Shown here: positions 53,291-64,000 of the stretch, in pieces | Position numbering within the stretch: position 1 is the stretch's first letter | Layout of the letters: every line of letters starts with the position of its first letter | DNA from: Calliopsis andreniformis | Lineage: Eukaryota; Arthropoda; Insecta; Hymenoptera; Andrenidae | Direction: 5' to 3' | Assembly (NCBI RefSeq): GCF_051401765.1 | Contig: NW_027480568.1 | Location: forward strand, 310,001 to 374,000 | DNA: 64,000 nt | Notes under the pieces: model-generated | The model's input: the letters and a program-made list of their open reading frames with translations, nothing else | Databases searched by the model: none | What the model was told of the DNA's origin: nothing | Program-made: the position numbers and the translations under genes

Positions 53291-56273
53291 TGAGGATTGA
53301 GGGTTGCGAATTGAGGATTGAGGATTTAAGATTGAGGATTGGGTATTGAGGATTGAAGAATGAGGATTGAGGATTGAGGACAGAGGATTGAGGATTGAAG
53401 ATTGAGTATTGAGGATTGAAGATTGACGATTGAGGATTGCGGATAGAGGATTGAGGATTGAGGATTTAGGATTGAGGATTGAGGATTGAGTATTGAGGAT
53501 TGAAGATTGAGGATTGAGGATTGAGGATTGAGGATTGAAGATTAAGATTGAGGATTGAGGATTGAGGAGTGAGGTTTGAGGATTGAGGATTGAAGATTGG
53601 GTATTGAGGATTGAAGATTGAGGATTGAGGATTGAGGATTGAGGATTGAGGATTGAAGATTGAGTACTGAGGATTGAAGATTAAGATTGAGGATTGAGAA
53701 TTGAGGACTGAGGATGGAGGATTGAGGATTGAAGTTTCAGTATTGGGGATTGAAGATTGAGTATTGAGGATTGAGGATTGAACATTGAGGACTGAGTGTT
53801 GAGGGTTGAGTGATGAGAATTGATGTTTGTGGATAGAGATTTGAAGATTGCATATTGAGTATTGAGTATTGAAAACTGTGAATTGAGTATATTCTATTGA
53901 GGATTGAGGATTGACAACTGATTGTTGAGGACTGAGGGCTGAAGATTGAGGGTTCCGGATTGAGGATTCAGAATTGAAATTTGAGGATTGAGGATTGAGG
54001 ATTGAGGATTGAGGATTGAGGATTGGGGATTGAGGATTGAAGATTGAGTATTGAGGATTGAGGATTGAGGATTGAGGATTGAGGATTGAGGATTGAGGAT
54101 TGAAGATTGAGTACTGAGGAATGAAGATTAAGGTTGAGGATTGAGGATTGAGGACTGACGATTGAGGATTGAGGATTGAAGGTTCAGTATTGAGGATTGA
54201 AGATTGAGAATTGGGGATTGAGGATTGAACATTGAGGACTGAGTGTTGAGGGTTGAGTGATGAGAATTGATGTTTGTGGATAGAGATTTGAAGATTGCAG
54301 ATTGAGTATTGAGTATTCAAAACTGTGAATTGAGTATATTCTATTGAGGATTGAGGATTGACAACTGATTGTTGAGGACTTAGGGCTGAAGATTGAGTGT
54401 TCCGGATTGAGGATCCAGAATTGAAATTTGAGGACTGAGCATTGAGTACTGAAGATTGAGTATTGAGCATTGAAGATTGAGAATTGACGTTTGAGGATTG
54501 AGGATTGAGGATGAGGGCTGAGGGTTGAGGATTGAGGTTTGAGGACTGAGGACTGAGGATTGAGGATTGAGAATTGAGGATTGAGGATTGGGGGTTGAAG
54601 ATTGAGTATTGGGTATTGAGGATTGAAGAATGAGGATTGAGGATTGAGGATTGAGGATTGAGGATTGAAGATTGAGTATTGAGGATTGAAGATTGACGAT
54701 CGAGGATTGAGAATTGAGGATTGAGTATTGAGGATTCAGGATTGAAGATTGAGTATTGAGGATTGAAGGTTGAGGATTGTGGATTGAGGATTGAGGATTG
54801 AGGATTGAGGATTGAAGATTGAGGATTGGCAGTTGAGGATTGAACATTGAGGATTGAGGATTGAGGATTGAGGATTGAGGATTGAAGGCTGAATATTGAT
54901 GAATGAAGATTGAGTATTGAGGATTGAGGGTTGTGGATTGAGAACGAGGACTGACGGTTGAGTGTTGATGCCTGAGGTCTGAGGATTGAGGATTGAGGAT
55001 TGCGAACTGAGGATTGAGGATTGAGGATTGAAGATTGAGGATTGGGTATTGAGGATTGAAGAATGAGGATTGAAGAATGAGGATTGGGGATTGAGAATTG
55101 AGGATTGAGGATTGAATATTGAGTATTGAGGATTGAATATTGAGGATTGAGGATTGAGGATTGAGGATTGAGGATTGAGGATTGAAGATGGAGTATTGAG
55201 GATTGAAGATTGAGGATTGAGGATTGAGGATTGAGGATTGAGGATTGAGGATTTAGGATTGAAGAATGAGGATTGAGGATTGAAGATTGAGGATTGGGTA
55301 TTGAGGATTGAGGATTGAGGATTGAAGATTGAGGATAGGGTATTGAGGATTGAAGAATGTTGATTGAGGATTGAGGATTGAGGATTGAGGATTGAATATT
55401 GAGTATTGAGGATTGAAGATCGACTATTGAGGATTGCGAATTGAGGATTGAGGGTTGGGGATTGAGGATTGAAGATTGAGTATTGAGGATTGAAGGTTGA
55501 GGATTGTGGATTGAGGATTGAGTGTTGAGGCTTGTATATTGAGGATTGGGGACTGAGTGTTGAGGGTTGAGTGATGAGGATTGATGTTTGTGGATAGAGA
55601 TTTGAAGATTGCAGGTTGAGTATTGAGTATTGAAAACTGTGAAATCATGATATTCTATTGAGGATTGAGGATGGACCACTGATTGTTGAGGACTGAGTGT
55701 TGAAGATTGAGGATTCAGGATTGAGGATTCATGATTGAGGTTTGAGGACTGAGGATTGAGGATTGAGGATTGAGGATTGAGGATTGGGGATTGAGGATTG
55801 CGAATTGAAGATTCAGTATTGAGGATTGAAGATTCAGAATTGAGGATGAGGATTGAACATTGAATACTGAGTGTTGAGGGTTGAGTGATGAGAATTTATG
55901 TTTCTGGATAGAGATTTGAAGATTGCAGATTGAGTATTGAGTATTGAAAACTGTGAATTGAGGATATTCTATTGAGGATTGAGGATTGACAACTGAATGT
56001 TGAGGACTGAGGGCTGAAGATTGGGATTCAGGATTGAGGATTCAGAATTGAGGTTTGAGGACTGAGGATTGAGGATTGAAGATTGAGGATGAGGGCTGAG
56101 GGTTGAGGATTGAGGTTTGAGGACTAAGGACAGAGGATTGAGGATTGAGAATTGAGGATTGAGGATTGAGGACTGAAGATTAAGGATTGGGTATTGAGGA
56201 TCGAAGAATGAGGATTGAGGATTGAGGATTGAGGATTGAGGACTGAATATTGAGTATTGAGGATTGAAGATTG
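53291..56273 (+). repeat. 3.0-kb higher-order block, copy 2 of 45,441-48,432
   Basis: Partner of 45,441-48,432. It carries the same five features in order: landmark near 53,823, GTTCCGG module near 53,950, landmark near 54,271, second GTTCCGG module near 54,398, then landmarks near 55,584 and 55,900. Differences are sparse, for example GATAGAGATTTG here against GATAGATATTTG near 45,985, and GAGGATTGAGGATTGAGG here against GAGGATTCAGGATTGAGG near 47,540. No gene. Confidence 0.86.
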
Positions 56274-57953
56274 ACGATCGAGGATTGAGAATTGAGGATT
56301 GGGTATTGAGGATTGAGGATTGAAGGTTGAGTATTGAGGATTGAAGGTTGAGGATTGTGGATTGAGGATTGAGGATTGAGCATTGAATATTGAGGATTGG
56401 GGACTGAGTGTTGAGAGTTGAGTGATGAGGATTGATGTTTGTGGATAGAGATTTGAAGATTGCAGGTTGAGTATTGAGTATTGAAAACTGTGAAATCATG
56501 ATATTCTATTGAGGATTGAGGATGGACCACTGATTCTTGAGGACTGAGGGCTGAAGATTGAGGATTCAGGATTGAGGATTCAGGATTGAGGTTTGAGGAC
56601 TGAGGATTGAGGATTGAGGATTGAGGATTGAGGATTGAGGATTGAGAATTGAGGATTGAGGATTCAGGATTGAAGATTGAGTATTGGCTGTTGAGGATTG
56701 AGCACTGAGGATTGAGGATTGAGGATTGAGGATTGAGGATCGAGGATTGAGGATTGAAGATTGAATATTGATGATTAAAGGTTGAGGGTTGAGGATTGAG
56801 GGTTGAGGATTGAGGGTTGTGGATTGAGGACGAGGACTGAGTGTTGAATATTGATGTCTGAGGTCTGAGGATTGAGGATTGAGAATTGAGAATTGAGGAT
56901 TGAGGATAGAATATTGAGGATTGGGTATTGAGGATTGACGAATGAGGATTGAGGATTTCGGATTGAGGATTGAAGATTGAGTATTGAGGATTGAAGATTG
57001 AGGATTGAGGATTGAGGATTGAAGATTGGGGATTGAGGATTGCGAAATGAAGATTCAGTATTGAGGATTGAAGATTGAGAATTGAGGATGAGGATTAAAC
57101 ATTGAGTACTGAGTGTTGAGGGTTGAGTGATGAGAATTTATGTTTCTGGATAGAGATTTGAAGATTGCAGATTGAGTATTGAGTATTGAAAACTGTGAAT
57201 TGAGGATATTCTATTCAGGATTGAGGATTGACAACTGAATGTTGAGGACTGAGGGCTGAAGATTGAGGATTCAGGATTGAGGATTCAGAATTGAGGTTTG
57301 AGGACTGTGGATTGAGGATTGAAGATTGAGTATTGAGGATTGAGGATTGAGGATTGAAGACTGAGGATCGGGTATTGAGGATTGAACATTGAGGATTGAG
57401 GATTGAGGATTGAGGATTGAGGATTGAGGATTGAAGGTTGAATATTGATGAACGATGATTGAGGATTGAGGATTGAAGGTCGTGGATTGAGGACGAGGAC
57501 TGAGGGTTTAGTATTGATACTTGAGGCCTGAGGATTGTGGATTGAGGATTGCGAATTAAGGATTGATGATTGGGGATTGAAGATTGAGGATTGAGGATTG
57601 AGGATTAAGGATTGAGGATTGAGGATTGAGGACTGAGGATTGAAGATTGAGGATTGAGGATTGAGGATTGAGGATTGCGTGTTGTGGATTGAGGACGAGG
57701 ACTGAGGGTTGAGTATTGATACTTGAGGCCTGAGGATTGAGGATTGAGGATTGCGAATTGAGGATTGAGGATTTAAGATTGAGGATTGGGTATTGAGGAT
57801 TGAAGAATGAGGATTGAGGATTGAGGGCAGAGGATTGAGGATTGAAGATTGACGATTGAGGATTGAGGATTGAGGATTGAGGATTGAGGATTGAGGATTG
57901 AGGATTGAAGATTGAGTATTGAGGATTGAAGATTGAGGATTGAGGATTGAGGA
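56274..57953 (+). repeat. Two-source mosaic: about 130 bp like 49.82 kb, then copy 2 of 51.08-52.61 kb
   Basis: From GACGATCG at 56,273 to about 56,402 the sequence equals about 49,821-49,950 (offset 6,452). At the GACTGAGTGTTGAG motif it switches to the 51.08-kb block (offset 5,328) and follows it to about 57,953. Landmarks lie near 56,437 and 57,141. Three parental blocks therefore meet within about 130 bp, a compact record of successive exchanges. No gene. Confidence 0.78.
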
Positions 57954-58983
57954 TTGAGGATTGAGGATTGAGGATTGAAGATTGAGTACTGAGGATTGAA
58001 GATTAAGATTGAGGATTGAGGGTTGAGGACTGAGGATTGAGAATTGAGGATTGAAGGTTGAGTATTGAGGATTGAAGATTGAGGATTGAGGATTGAGGAT
58101 TGAGGATTGAGGATTGAAGATTGAGTACTGAGTATTGAAGATTAAGAGTGAGGATTGAGGGTTGAGGACTGAGGATTGAGGATTGAGGATTGAAGGTTCA
58201 GTATTGAGGATTGAAGATTGAGAATTGAGGATTGAGGGTTGAACATTGAGGACTGAGTGTTGAGGGTTGAGTGATGAGGATTGATGTTTGTGGATAGAGA
58301 TTTGAAGATTGCAGATTGAGTATTGAGTATTGAAACCTGTGAATTGATGATATTCTATTGAGGATTGAGGATTGACAACTGATTGTTGAGGACTGAGGGC
58401 TGAAGCTTGAGGATTCAGGATTGAGGATTCAGGATTGAGGTTTGAGGAGAGAGGACTGAGGTTTGAGGATTGAAGATTGAGTATTGAGGATTGAAGATTG
58501 AGAATTGAGGATTGAGGATTGAGGATTGAGGATTGAGGATGAGGGCTGAGGGTTGAGGATTGAGGTTTGAGGACTGAGGACTGAGGATTGAGGATTGAGA
58601 ATCGAGGATTGAGGATTGAGGGTTGAAGATTGAGGATTGGGTATTGAGGATTGAAGAATGAGGATTGAGGATTGAAGGCTGAGGATTGGGTATTGAGGTT
58701 TGAATATTGAGGATTGAGGATTGAGCTTTGAGGAGTGAAGATTGAGGATTGAGGATTGAGGATTGAGGATCGAGGATTGAAGGTTGAAGATTGAATATTG
58801 ATGATTAAAGATTGAGGGTTGAGGATTGAGGGTTGTGGGTTGAGGACGAGGACTGAGTGTTGAATATTGATGTCTGAGGTCTGAGGATTGAGGATTGAGA
58901 ATTGAGAATTGAAGATTGAGTATTGAAGATTGAGGATTGGGTATTGAGGATTGACGAATGAGGATTGAGGATTGCGGATTGAG
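57954..58983 (+). repeat. Mosaic right-type block
   Basis: The stretch from about 57.3 to 58.2 kb matches about 61.2-62.05 kb at an offset of about 3,914 (GAGGATCGGG at 57,363 and 61,277; GGATTAAGG at 57,602 and 61,516). A landmark lies near 58,284. About 58,490-58,670 resembles 40.8-41.0 and 44.8-45.0 kb. About 58,770-58,930 resembles 51.42-51.6 and 56.75-56.9 kb. No gene. Confidence 0.65.
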
Positions 58984-61900
58984 GATTGAAGATTGAGAAT
59001 TGAGGATTGAAGATTCAGGACAGAGGATTGAGGATTGAGGATTGGGGATTGAGAATTGCGAATTGAATATTCAGTAATGAAGATTGAAGATTCAGAATTG
59101 AGGACTGAGGATTGAGGATTGAGGATTGAAGACTGAGAATCGGGTATTGAGGACTGAACATTGAGGATTGAGGATTGAGGATTGAGGATTGAGGATTGAG
59201 GATTGAAGGTTGAATATTGATGAATGAAGATTGAGGATTGAGGATTGAAGGTCGTGGATTGAGGACGAGGACTGAGGGTTGAGTATTCATACTTGAGGCC
59301 TGAGGATTGAGGATTGCGAATTGAGGATTGAGGATTTAAGATTGAGGATTGGGTATTGAGGATTGAAGAATGAGGATTGAGGATTGAGGACAGAGGATTG
59401 AGGATTGAAGATTGAGTATTGAGGACTGAGGATTGAGGATTGAGGATTGAGGATTGAAGATTGAGTACTGAGGATTGAAGATTAAGATTGATGATTGAGG
59501 ATTCAGGATTGAGGATTGAGGATTGAGGATTGAAGATAGAGTATTGAGGATTGATGATTGAGGATTGAGGATTGAGGATTGAGGATTGAGGATTGAAGAT
59601 TGAGTACTGAGGATTGAAGATTAAGAGTGAGGATTGAGGATTGAGGACTGAGGATTGAGGATTGAGGATTGAAGGTTCAGTATTGAGGATTGAAGATTGA
59701 GAATTGAGGATTGAGGGTTGAACATTGAGGACTGAGTGTTGAGGGTTGAGTGATGAGAATTGATGTTTGTGGATAGAGATTTGAAGATTGCAGATTGAGT
59801 ATTGAGTATTGAAAACTGTGAATTGAGTATATTCTATTGAGGATTGAGGATTGACAACAGATTGTTGAGGACTGAGGGCTGAAGGTTGAGGGTTCCGGAT
59901 TGAGGATTCAGAATTGAAATTTGAGGACTGAGCATTGAGGATTGAAGATTGAGTATTGAGGATTTAAGATTGAGAATTGAGGATTGAGGATTGAGGATGA
60001 GGGCTGAGGGTTGAGGATTGAGGTTTGCGGACTGAGGACTGAAGATTGAGGATTGAGAATTGAGGATGAGGATTGAACATTGAGTACTGAGTGTTGAGGG
60101 TTGAGTGATGAGAATTTATGTTTCTGGATAGAGATTTGAAGATTGCAGATTGAGTATTGAGTATTGAAAACTGTGAATTCAGGATATTCTATTGAGGATT
60201 GAGGATTGACAACTGAATGTTGAGGACTGAGGGCTGAAGATTGAGGATTCAGGATTGAGGATTCAGAATTGAGGTTTGAGGACTGAGGATTGAGGATTGA
60301 AGATTGAGTATTGAGGATTGAAGATTGAGGATTGAGGATTGAGGAATGAGGATTGAGGATGAGGGCTGAGTGTTGAGGATTGAGGTTTGAGGACTAAGGG
60401 CGGAGGATTGAGGATCGAAGAAAGAGGATTGAGGATTGAGGATTGAGGATTGAGGATTGAATATTGAGTATTGAGGATTGAAGATTGACTATTGAGGATT
60501 GCGAATTCAGGATTGAGGATTCAGGATTGAGGATTCAGGATTGAGGTTTGAGGACTGAGGATTGAGGATTGAGGATTGAGGATTGAGGATTGACGATTGA
60601 GGATTGAAGACGGAGGATCGGGTATTGAGGATTGAACATTGAGGATTGAGGATTGAGGATTGAGGATTGAGGATTGAGGATTGAAGGTTGAATATTGATG
60701 AATGAAGATTGAGGATTGAGGATTGAAGGTCGTGGATTGAGGACGAGGACTGAGGGTCGAGTATTGATACTTGAGGCCTGAGGATTGAGGATTGAGGATT
60801 GCGAATTGAGGATTGAGGATTTAAGATTGAGGGTTGGGTATTGAGGATTGAAGAATGAGGATTGAGGATTGAGGACAGAGGATTGAGGATTGAGGATTGA
60901 GGATTGAGGATTGAGGATTGAGGATTGAGGATTGAAGATTGAGTATTGAGGATTGAAGATTGAGGATTGAGGATTGAGGATTGAGGATTGAGGATTGACG
61001 ATTGAAGATTGAGGATTGGGGACTGAGTGTTGATTGTTGAGTGATGAGAATTGATGTTTGTGGATAGAGATTTGAAGATTGCAGGTTGAGTATTGAGTAT
61101 TGAAGACTGTGAAATCATGATACTCTATTGAGGATTGAGGATGGACCACTGATTGTTGAGGACTGAGGGCTGAAGGCTGAGGATTCAGGATTGACGATTC
61201 AGGATTGAGGTTTGAGGACTGAGGATTGAGGATTGAGGATTGAGGATTGAGGCTTGAGGATTGAGGATTGAAGACTGAGGATCGGGTATTGAGGATTGAA
61301 CATTGAGGATTGAGGATTGAGGATTGAGGATTGAGGATTGAGGATTGAAGGTTGAATATTGATGAATGAAGATTGAGGATTGAGGATTGAAGGTCGCGGA
61401 TTGAGGACGAGGACTGAGGGTTGAGTATCGATACTTGAGGCCTGAGGATTGAGGATTGAGGATTGCGAATTGAGGATTGATGATTGGGGATTGAAGATTG
61501 AGGATTGAGGATTGAGGATTAAGGATTGAGGATTGAGGATTGAGGACTGAGGATTGAAGATTGAGGATTGAGGATTGAGGATTGAGGATTGCGGGTTGTG
61601 GATTGAGGACGAGGACTGAGGGTTGAGTATTGATACTTGAGGCCTGAGGATTGAGGATTGAGGATTGCGAATTGAGGATTGAGGATTTAAGATTGAGGAT
61701 TGGGTATTGAGGATTGAAGAATGAGGATTGAGGATTGAAGATTGAGTATTGAGGATTGAAGATTGAGGATTGAGGATTGAGGATTGAGGATTGAGGATTG
61801 AGGATTGAAGATTGAGTACTGAGGATTGAAGATTAAGATTGAGGATTGAGGGTTGAGGACTGAGGATTGAGAATTGAGGATTGAAGGTTGAGTATTGAGG

Positions 61901-62052
61901 ATTGAAGATTGAGGATTGAGGATTGAGGATTGAGGATTGAGGATTGAGGATTGAGGATTGAAGATTGCGTACTGAGGATTGAAGATTAAGAGTGAGGATT
62001 GAGGGTTGAGGACTGAGGATTGAGGATTGAGGATTGAAGGTTCAGTATTGAG
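58984..62052 (+). repeat. 3,069-bp tandem higher-order unit, copy 1
   Basis: Copy 1 of a direct duplication beginning near 58,984 and again near 62,053. GAAGATTGAGAAT is at 58,988 and 62,057. After an 84-bp (12-heptamer) extra stretch in copy 2 near 62,490-62,575, the offset becomes 3,153 (GAATTC at 60,175/63,328 and 60,503/63,656), then 3,160 at the window end. Landmarks lie near 59,763, 60,120 and 61,054. The CGGAGG and AAGAAAGAGG variants near 60,401-60,428 are seen only here and in copy 2. No gene. Confidence 0.86.
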
Positions 62053-64000
62053 GATTGAAGATTGAGAATTGAGGATTGAAGATTCAGGACAGAGGATTGA
62101 GGATTGAGGATTGGGGATTGAGGATTGCGAATTGAATATTCAGTAATGAAGATTGAAGATTCAGAATTGAGGACTGAGGATTGAGGATTGAGGATTGAAG
62201 ACTGAGAATCGGGTATTGAGGACTGAACATTGAGGATTGAGGATTGAGGATTGAGGATTGAGGATTGAGGATTGAAGGTTGAATATTGATGAATGAAGAT
62301 TGAGGATTGAGGATTGAAGGTCGTGGATTGAGGACGAGGACTGAGGGTTGAGTATTCATACTTGAGGCCTGAGGATTGAGGATTGCGAATTGAGGATTGA
62401 GGATTTAAGATTGAGGATTGGGTATTGAGGATTGAAGAATGAGGATTGAGGATTGAGGACAGAGGATTGAGGATTGAAGATTGAGTACTGAGGATTGAAG
62501 ATTGACGATTGAGGATTGAGGATTGAGGATTGTGGATTGAGGATTGAGGATTGAGGATTGAAGATTGAGTCTTGAGGACTGAGGATTGAGGATTGAGGAT
62601 TGAGGATTGAAGATTGAGTACTGAGGATTGAAGATTAAGATTGATGATTGAGGATTCAGGATTGAGGATTGAGGATTGAGGATTGAAGATAGAGTATTGA
62701 GGATTGAAGATTGAGGATTGAGGATTGAGGATTGAGGATTGAGGATTGAAGATTGAGTACTGAGGATTGAAGATTAAGAGTGAGGATTGAGGATTGAGGA
62801 CTGAGGATTGAGGATTGAGGATTGAAGGTTCAGTATTGAGGATTGAAGATTGAGAATTGAGGATTGAGGGTTGAACATTGAGGACTGAGTGTTGAGGGTT
62901 GAGTGATGAGAATTGATGTTTGTGGATAGAGATTTGAAGATTCCAGATTGAGTATTGAGTATTGAAAACTGTGAATTGAGTATATTCTATTGAGGATTGA
63001 GGATTGACAACAGATTGTTGAGGACTGAGGGCTGAAGATTGAGGGTTCCGGATTGAGGATTCAGAATTGAAATTTGAGGACTGAGCATTGAGGATTGAAG
63101 ATTGAGTATTGAGGATTTAAGATTGAGAATTGAGGATTGAGGATTGAGGATGAGGGCTGAGGGTTGAGGATTGAGGTTTGCGGACTGAGGACTGAAGATT
63201 GAGGATTGAGAATTGAGGATGAGGATTGAACATTGAGTACTGAGTGTTGAGGGTTGAGTGATGAGAATTTATGTTTCTGGATAGAGATTTGAAGATTGCA
63301 GATTGAGTATTGAGTATTGAAAACTGTGAATTCAGGATATTCTATTGAGGATTGAGGATTGACAACTGAATGTTGAGGACTGAGGGCTGAAGATTGAGGA
63401 TTCAGGATTGAGGATTCAGAATTGAGGTTTGAGGACTGAGGATTGATGATTGAAGATTGAGTATTGAGGATTGAAGATTGAGGATTGAGGATTGAGGATT
63501 GAGGATTGAGGATGAGGGCTGAGTGTTGAGGATTGAGGTTTGAGGACTAAGGGCGGAGGATTGAGGATCGAAGAAAGAGGATTGAGGATTGAGGATTGAG
63601 GATTGAGGATTGAATATTGAGTATTGAGGATTGAAGATTGACTATTGAGGATTGCGAATTCAGGATTGAGGATTCAGGATTGAGGATTCAGGATTGAGGT
63701 TTGAGGACTGAGGATTGAGGATTGAGGATTGAGGATTGAGGATTGAGGATTGAGGATTGAAGACGGAGGATCGGGTATTGAGGATTGAACATTGAGGATT
63801 GAGGATTGAGGATTGAGGATTGAGGATTGAGGATTGAGGATTGAAGGTTGAATATTGATGAATGAAGATTGAGGATTGAGGATTGAAGGTCGTGGATTGA
63901 GGACGAGGACTGAGGGTCGAGTATTGATACTTGAGGCCTGAGGATTGAGGATTGAGGATTGCGAATTGAGGATTGAGGATTTAAGATTGAGGGTTGGGTA
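62053..64000 (+). repeat. 3,069-bp tandem higher-order unit, copy 2 (cut by window end)
   Basis: Partner of 58,984-62,052, truncated by the end of the window. It differs by an 84-bp gain near 62,490-62,575, one extra heptamer near 63,735, and a few substitutions such as GAAGATTGAGGGTTCC here for GAAGGTTGAGGGTTCC in copy 1 near 59,881. Landmarks lie near 62,928 and 63,272. Whether a third copy follows cannot be seen. Confidence 0.85.

Larger units (their letters stand above)
1135..63430 (+). repeat. 175-bp landmark of diverged heptamers, about 54 dispersed copies
   Basis: A run of about 25 atypical heptamers, starting GAGTGAT GAGAATT and ending in CAGGATT-type units, recurs as a block; a full example is about 2,537-2,710. 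It contains GTGGATA, GAAAACT, GACAACT and a TTCTATT/TTCTCTT unit. All are in 7-bp phase, so it is satellite-derived and not an insertion. Copies (position of the TTTGTGGATA part, approximate): 1151, 2550, 4510, 4928, 5855, 7858, 9391, 11624, 12250, 13181, 16844, 18381, 21020, 23751, 25284, 27928, 28340, 29804, 32367, 34518, 34831, 35384, 38070, 39214, 39530, 40064, 40621, 42740, 43053, 43590, 44621, 45222, 45978, 46431, 47744, 48060, 48594, 49398, 49983, 51108, 51800, 52890, 53823, 54271, 55584, 55900, 56437, 57141, 58284, 59763, 60120, 61054, 62928, 63272. Confidence 0.88.
560..63920 (+). repeat. Recurrent six-base phase-slip markers
   Basis: Three variant clusters contain a unit of six rather than seven bases and recur many times with the slip at the same base. 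They are GAGGAC GAGGACT (for example near 592, 955, 4,317, 9,731 and 63,900), GAGGAT GAGGGCT (near 6,092, 10,206, 44,875 and 63,149), and GAAGATT AAGATT (near 397, 3,176, 8,481 and 62,630). Because the slip is identical in each copy, these are shared inherited deletions and serve as markers of common descent among blocks. They also explain why several higher-order periods (6,905, 5,703, 3,069) are not multiples of seven. The GAGGACGAGG marker supplies one of the more regular CpG positions. Confidence 0.8.
1..64000 (+). repeat. Heptanucleotide satellite array (TTGAGGA)n spanning the whole window
   Basis: The entire window is a tandem array of the 7-bp unit TTGAGGA and its one- or two-base variants, for example with GAAGATT, GAGTATT, GACGATT, GAGAATT or CAGGATT in place of GAGGATT. 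Uninterrupted canonical runs rarely exceed about ten units. No stretch of unique DNA is visible at any point, so the array continues beyond both ends. The + strand is purine-rich, G-rich and nearly C-free. Each canonical unit places TGA on the + strand, closing all three frames there, while the reverse complement AATCCTC has no stop in any phase. The open minus-strand frames are therefore a by-product of the unit. I found no tRNA, rRNA, promoter, terminator, transposon or gene. Array size and nested higher-order structure favour eukaryotic heterochromatin; that is inference, and the host is not identifiable. Confidence 0.97.

Noticed and set aside
267..62359. Dozens of long minus-strand open frames as genes for a heptad-repeat protein family
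   Set aside because: They consist only of the translated heptamer, are open in several frames at once, begin wherever a CAT-containing variant occurs and end wherever a TTA, CTA or TCA variant occurs. There is no signal peptide, non-repeat domain, ribosome site or promoter, and no evidence of selection on the peptide.
1135..63430. CRISPR array, reading landmark copies as repeats and the intervals as spacers
   Set aside because: Intervals are hundreds to thousands of bases, themselves repetitive, and variable in length; landmark copies are too long and too variable, and there are no cas genes.
1..64000. Telomeric repeat
   Set aside because: Known seven-base telomere repeats such as TTTAGGG or TTAGGGT have GGG, and arrays are homogeneous. 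Here the unit is TTGAGGA with heavy variation and kilobase higher-order blocks, which fits an internal satellite.
1..64000. Bacterial short tandem heptamer repeats, as known from some cyanobacteria
   Set aside because: Those arrays are short and lie between genes. An uninterrupted array above 64 kb with no gene is far outside that range, although the host cannot be proved from the sequence.
1..64000. A hidden gene system or regulatory locus within the array
   Set aside because: I read through for any stretch that departs from the heptamer for more than a few units and found none; even the most diverged segments are in-phase variants.

Overview
The window is one uninterrupted satellite array with no unique sequence at either end. 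The unit is a 7-bp repeat, TTGAGGA read on the + strand (TCCTCAA on the other), present in roughly nine thousand canonical and variant copies. I see no protein-coding gene, RNA gene, transposon, CRISPR array or recognisable regulatory site. The + strand is G-rich and almost free of C. It carries TGA once per unit and so is closed in all frames. The minus strand lacks stops in the canonical unit and gives long, meaningless heptad translations (Asn-Pro-Gln-Ser-Ser-Ile-Leu, over and over). A simple-sequence array of more than 64 kb with multi-kilobase higher-order duplications is typical of eukaryotic heterochromatin (pericentromeric, subtelomeric or sex-chromosome satellite). The species cannot be read from the sequence, and I do not recognise the unit as a named satellite or as a telomere repeat. 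Layout: the array is patterned by variant heptamers that recur in fixed order, so long segments can be matched to one another by eye. From 1 to about 4.5 kb lie diverged 0.8-1.4 kb blocks related to 6.6-8.9 kb. 4,511-6,300 is repeated at 11,626-13,625. 6,301-11,625 is repeated at about 15.29-20.60 kb. The clearest feature is a head-to-tail duplication with a 6,905-bp period, 14,281-21,185 and 21,186-28,090, in which I noticed only two base differences. A second large duplication (period about 5,704 bp) runs 30,335-36,038 and then from 36,039; its second copy has lost an internal 1,005 bp. The right half (about 34-64 kb) is built from shorter shuffled blocks of 0.8-3 kb, ending with a tandem pair of 3,069-bp period (58,984-62,052, and 62,053 to the window end). 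How it fits together: every block is made of the same heptamer, and most small length differences between copies are exact multiples of 7 bp (7, 14, 63, 70, 84, 91, 210). This points to unequal exchange or replication slippage in heptamer register, overlaid by kilobase-scale segmental duplication and chimeric block switching. A conserved run of about 25 strongly diverged heptamers (about 175 bp) occurs about 54 times and acts as a landmark. Its subtypes divide the array into a left and a right domain, and that domain boundary has itself been copied. All statements come from reading the sequence by eye; similarity percentages were not computed.
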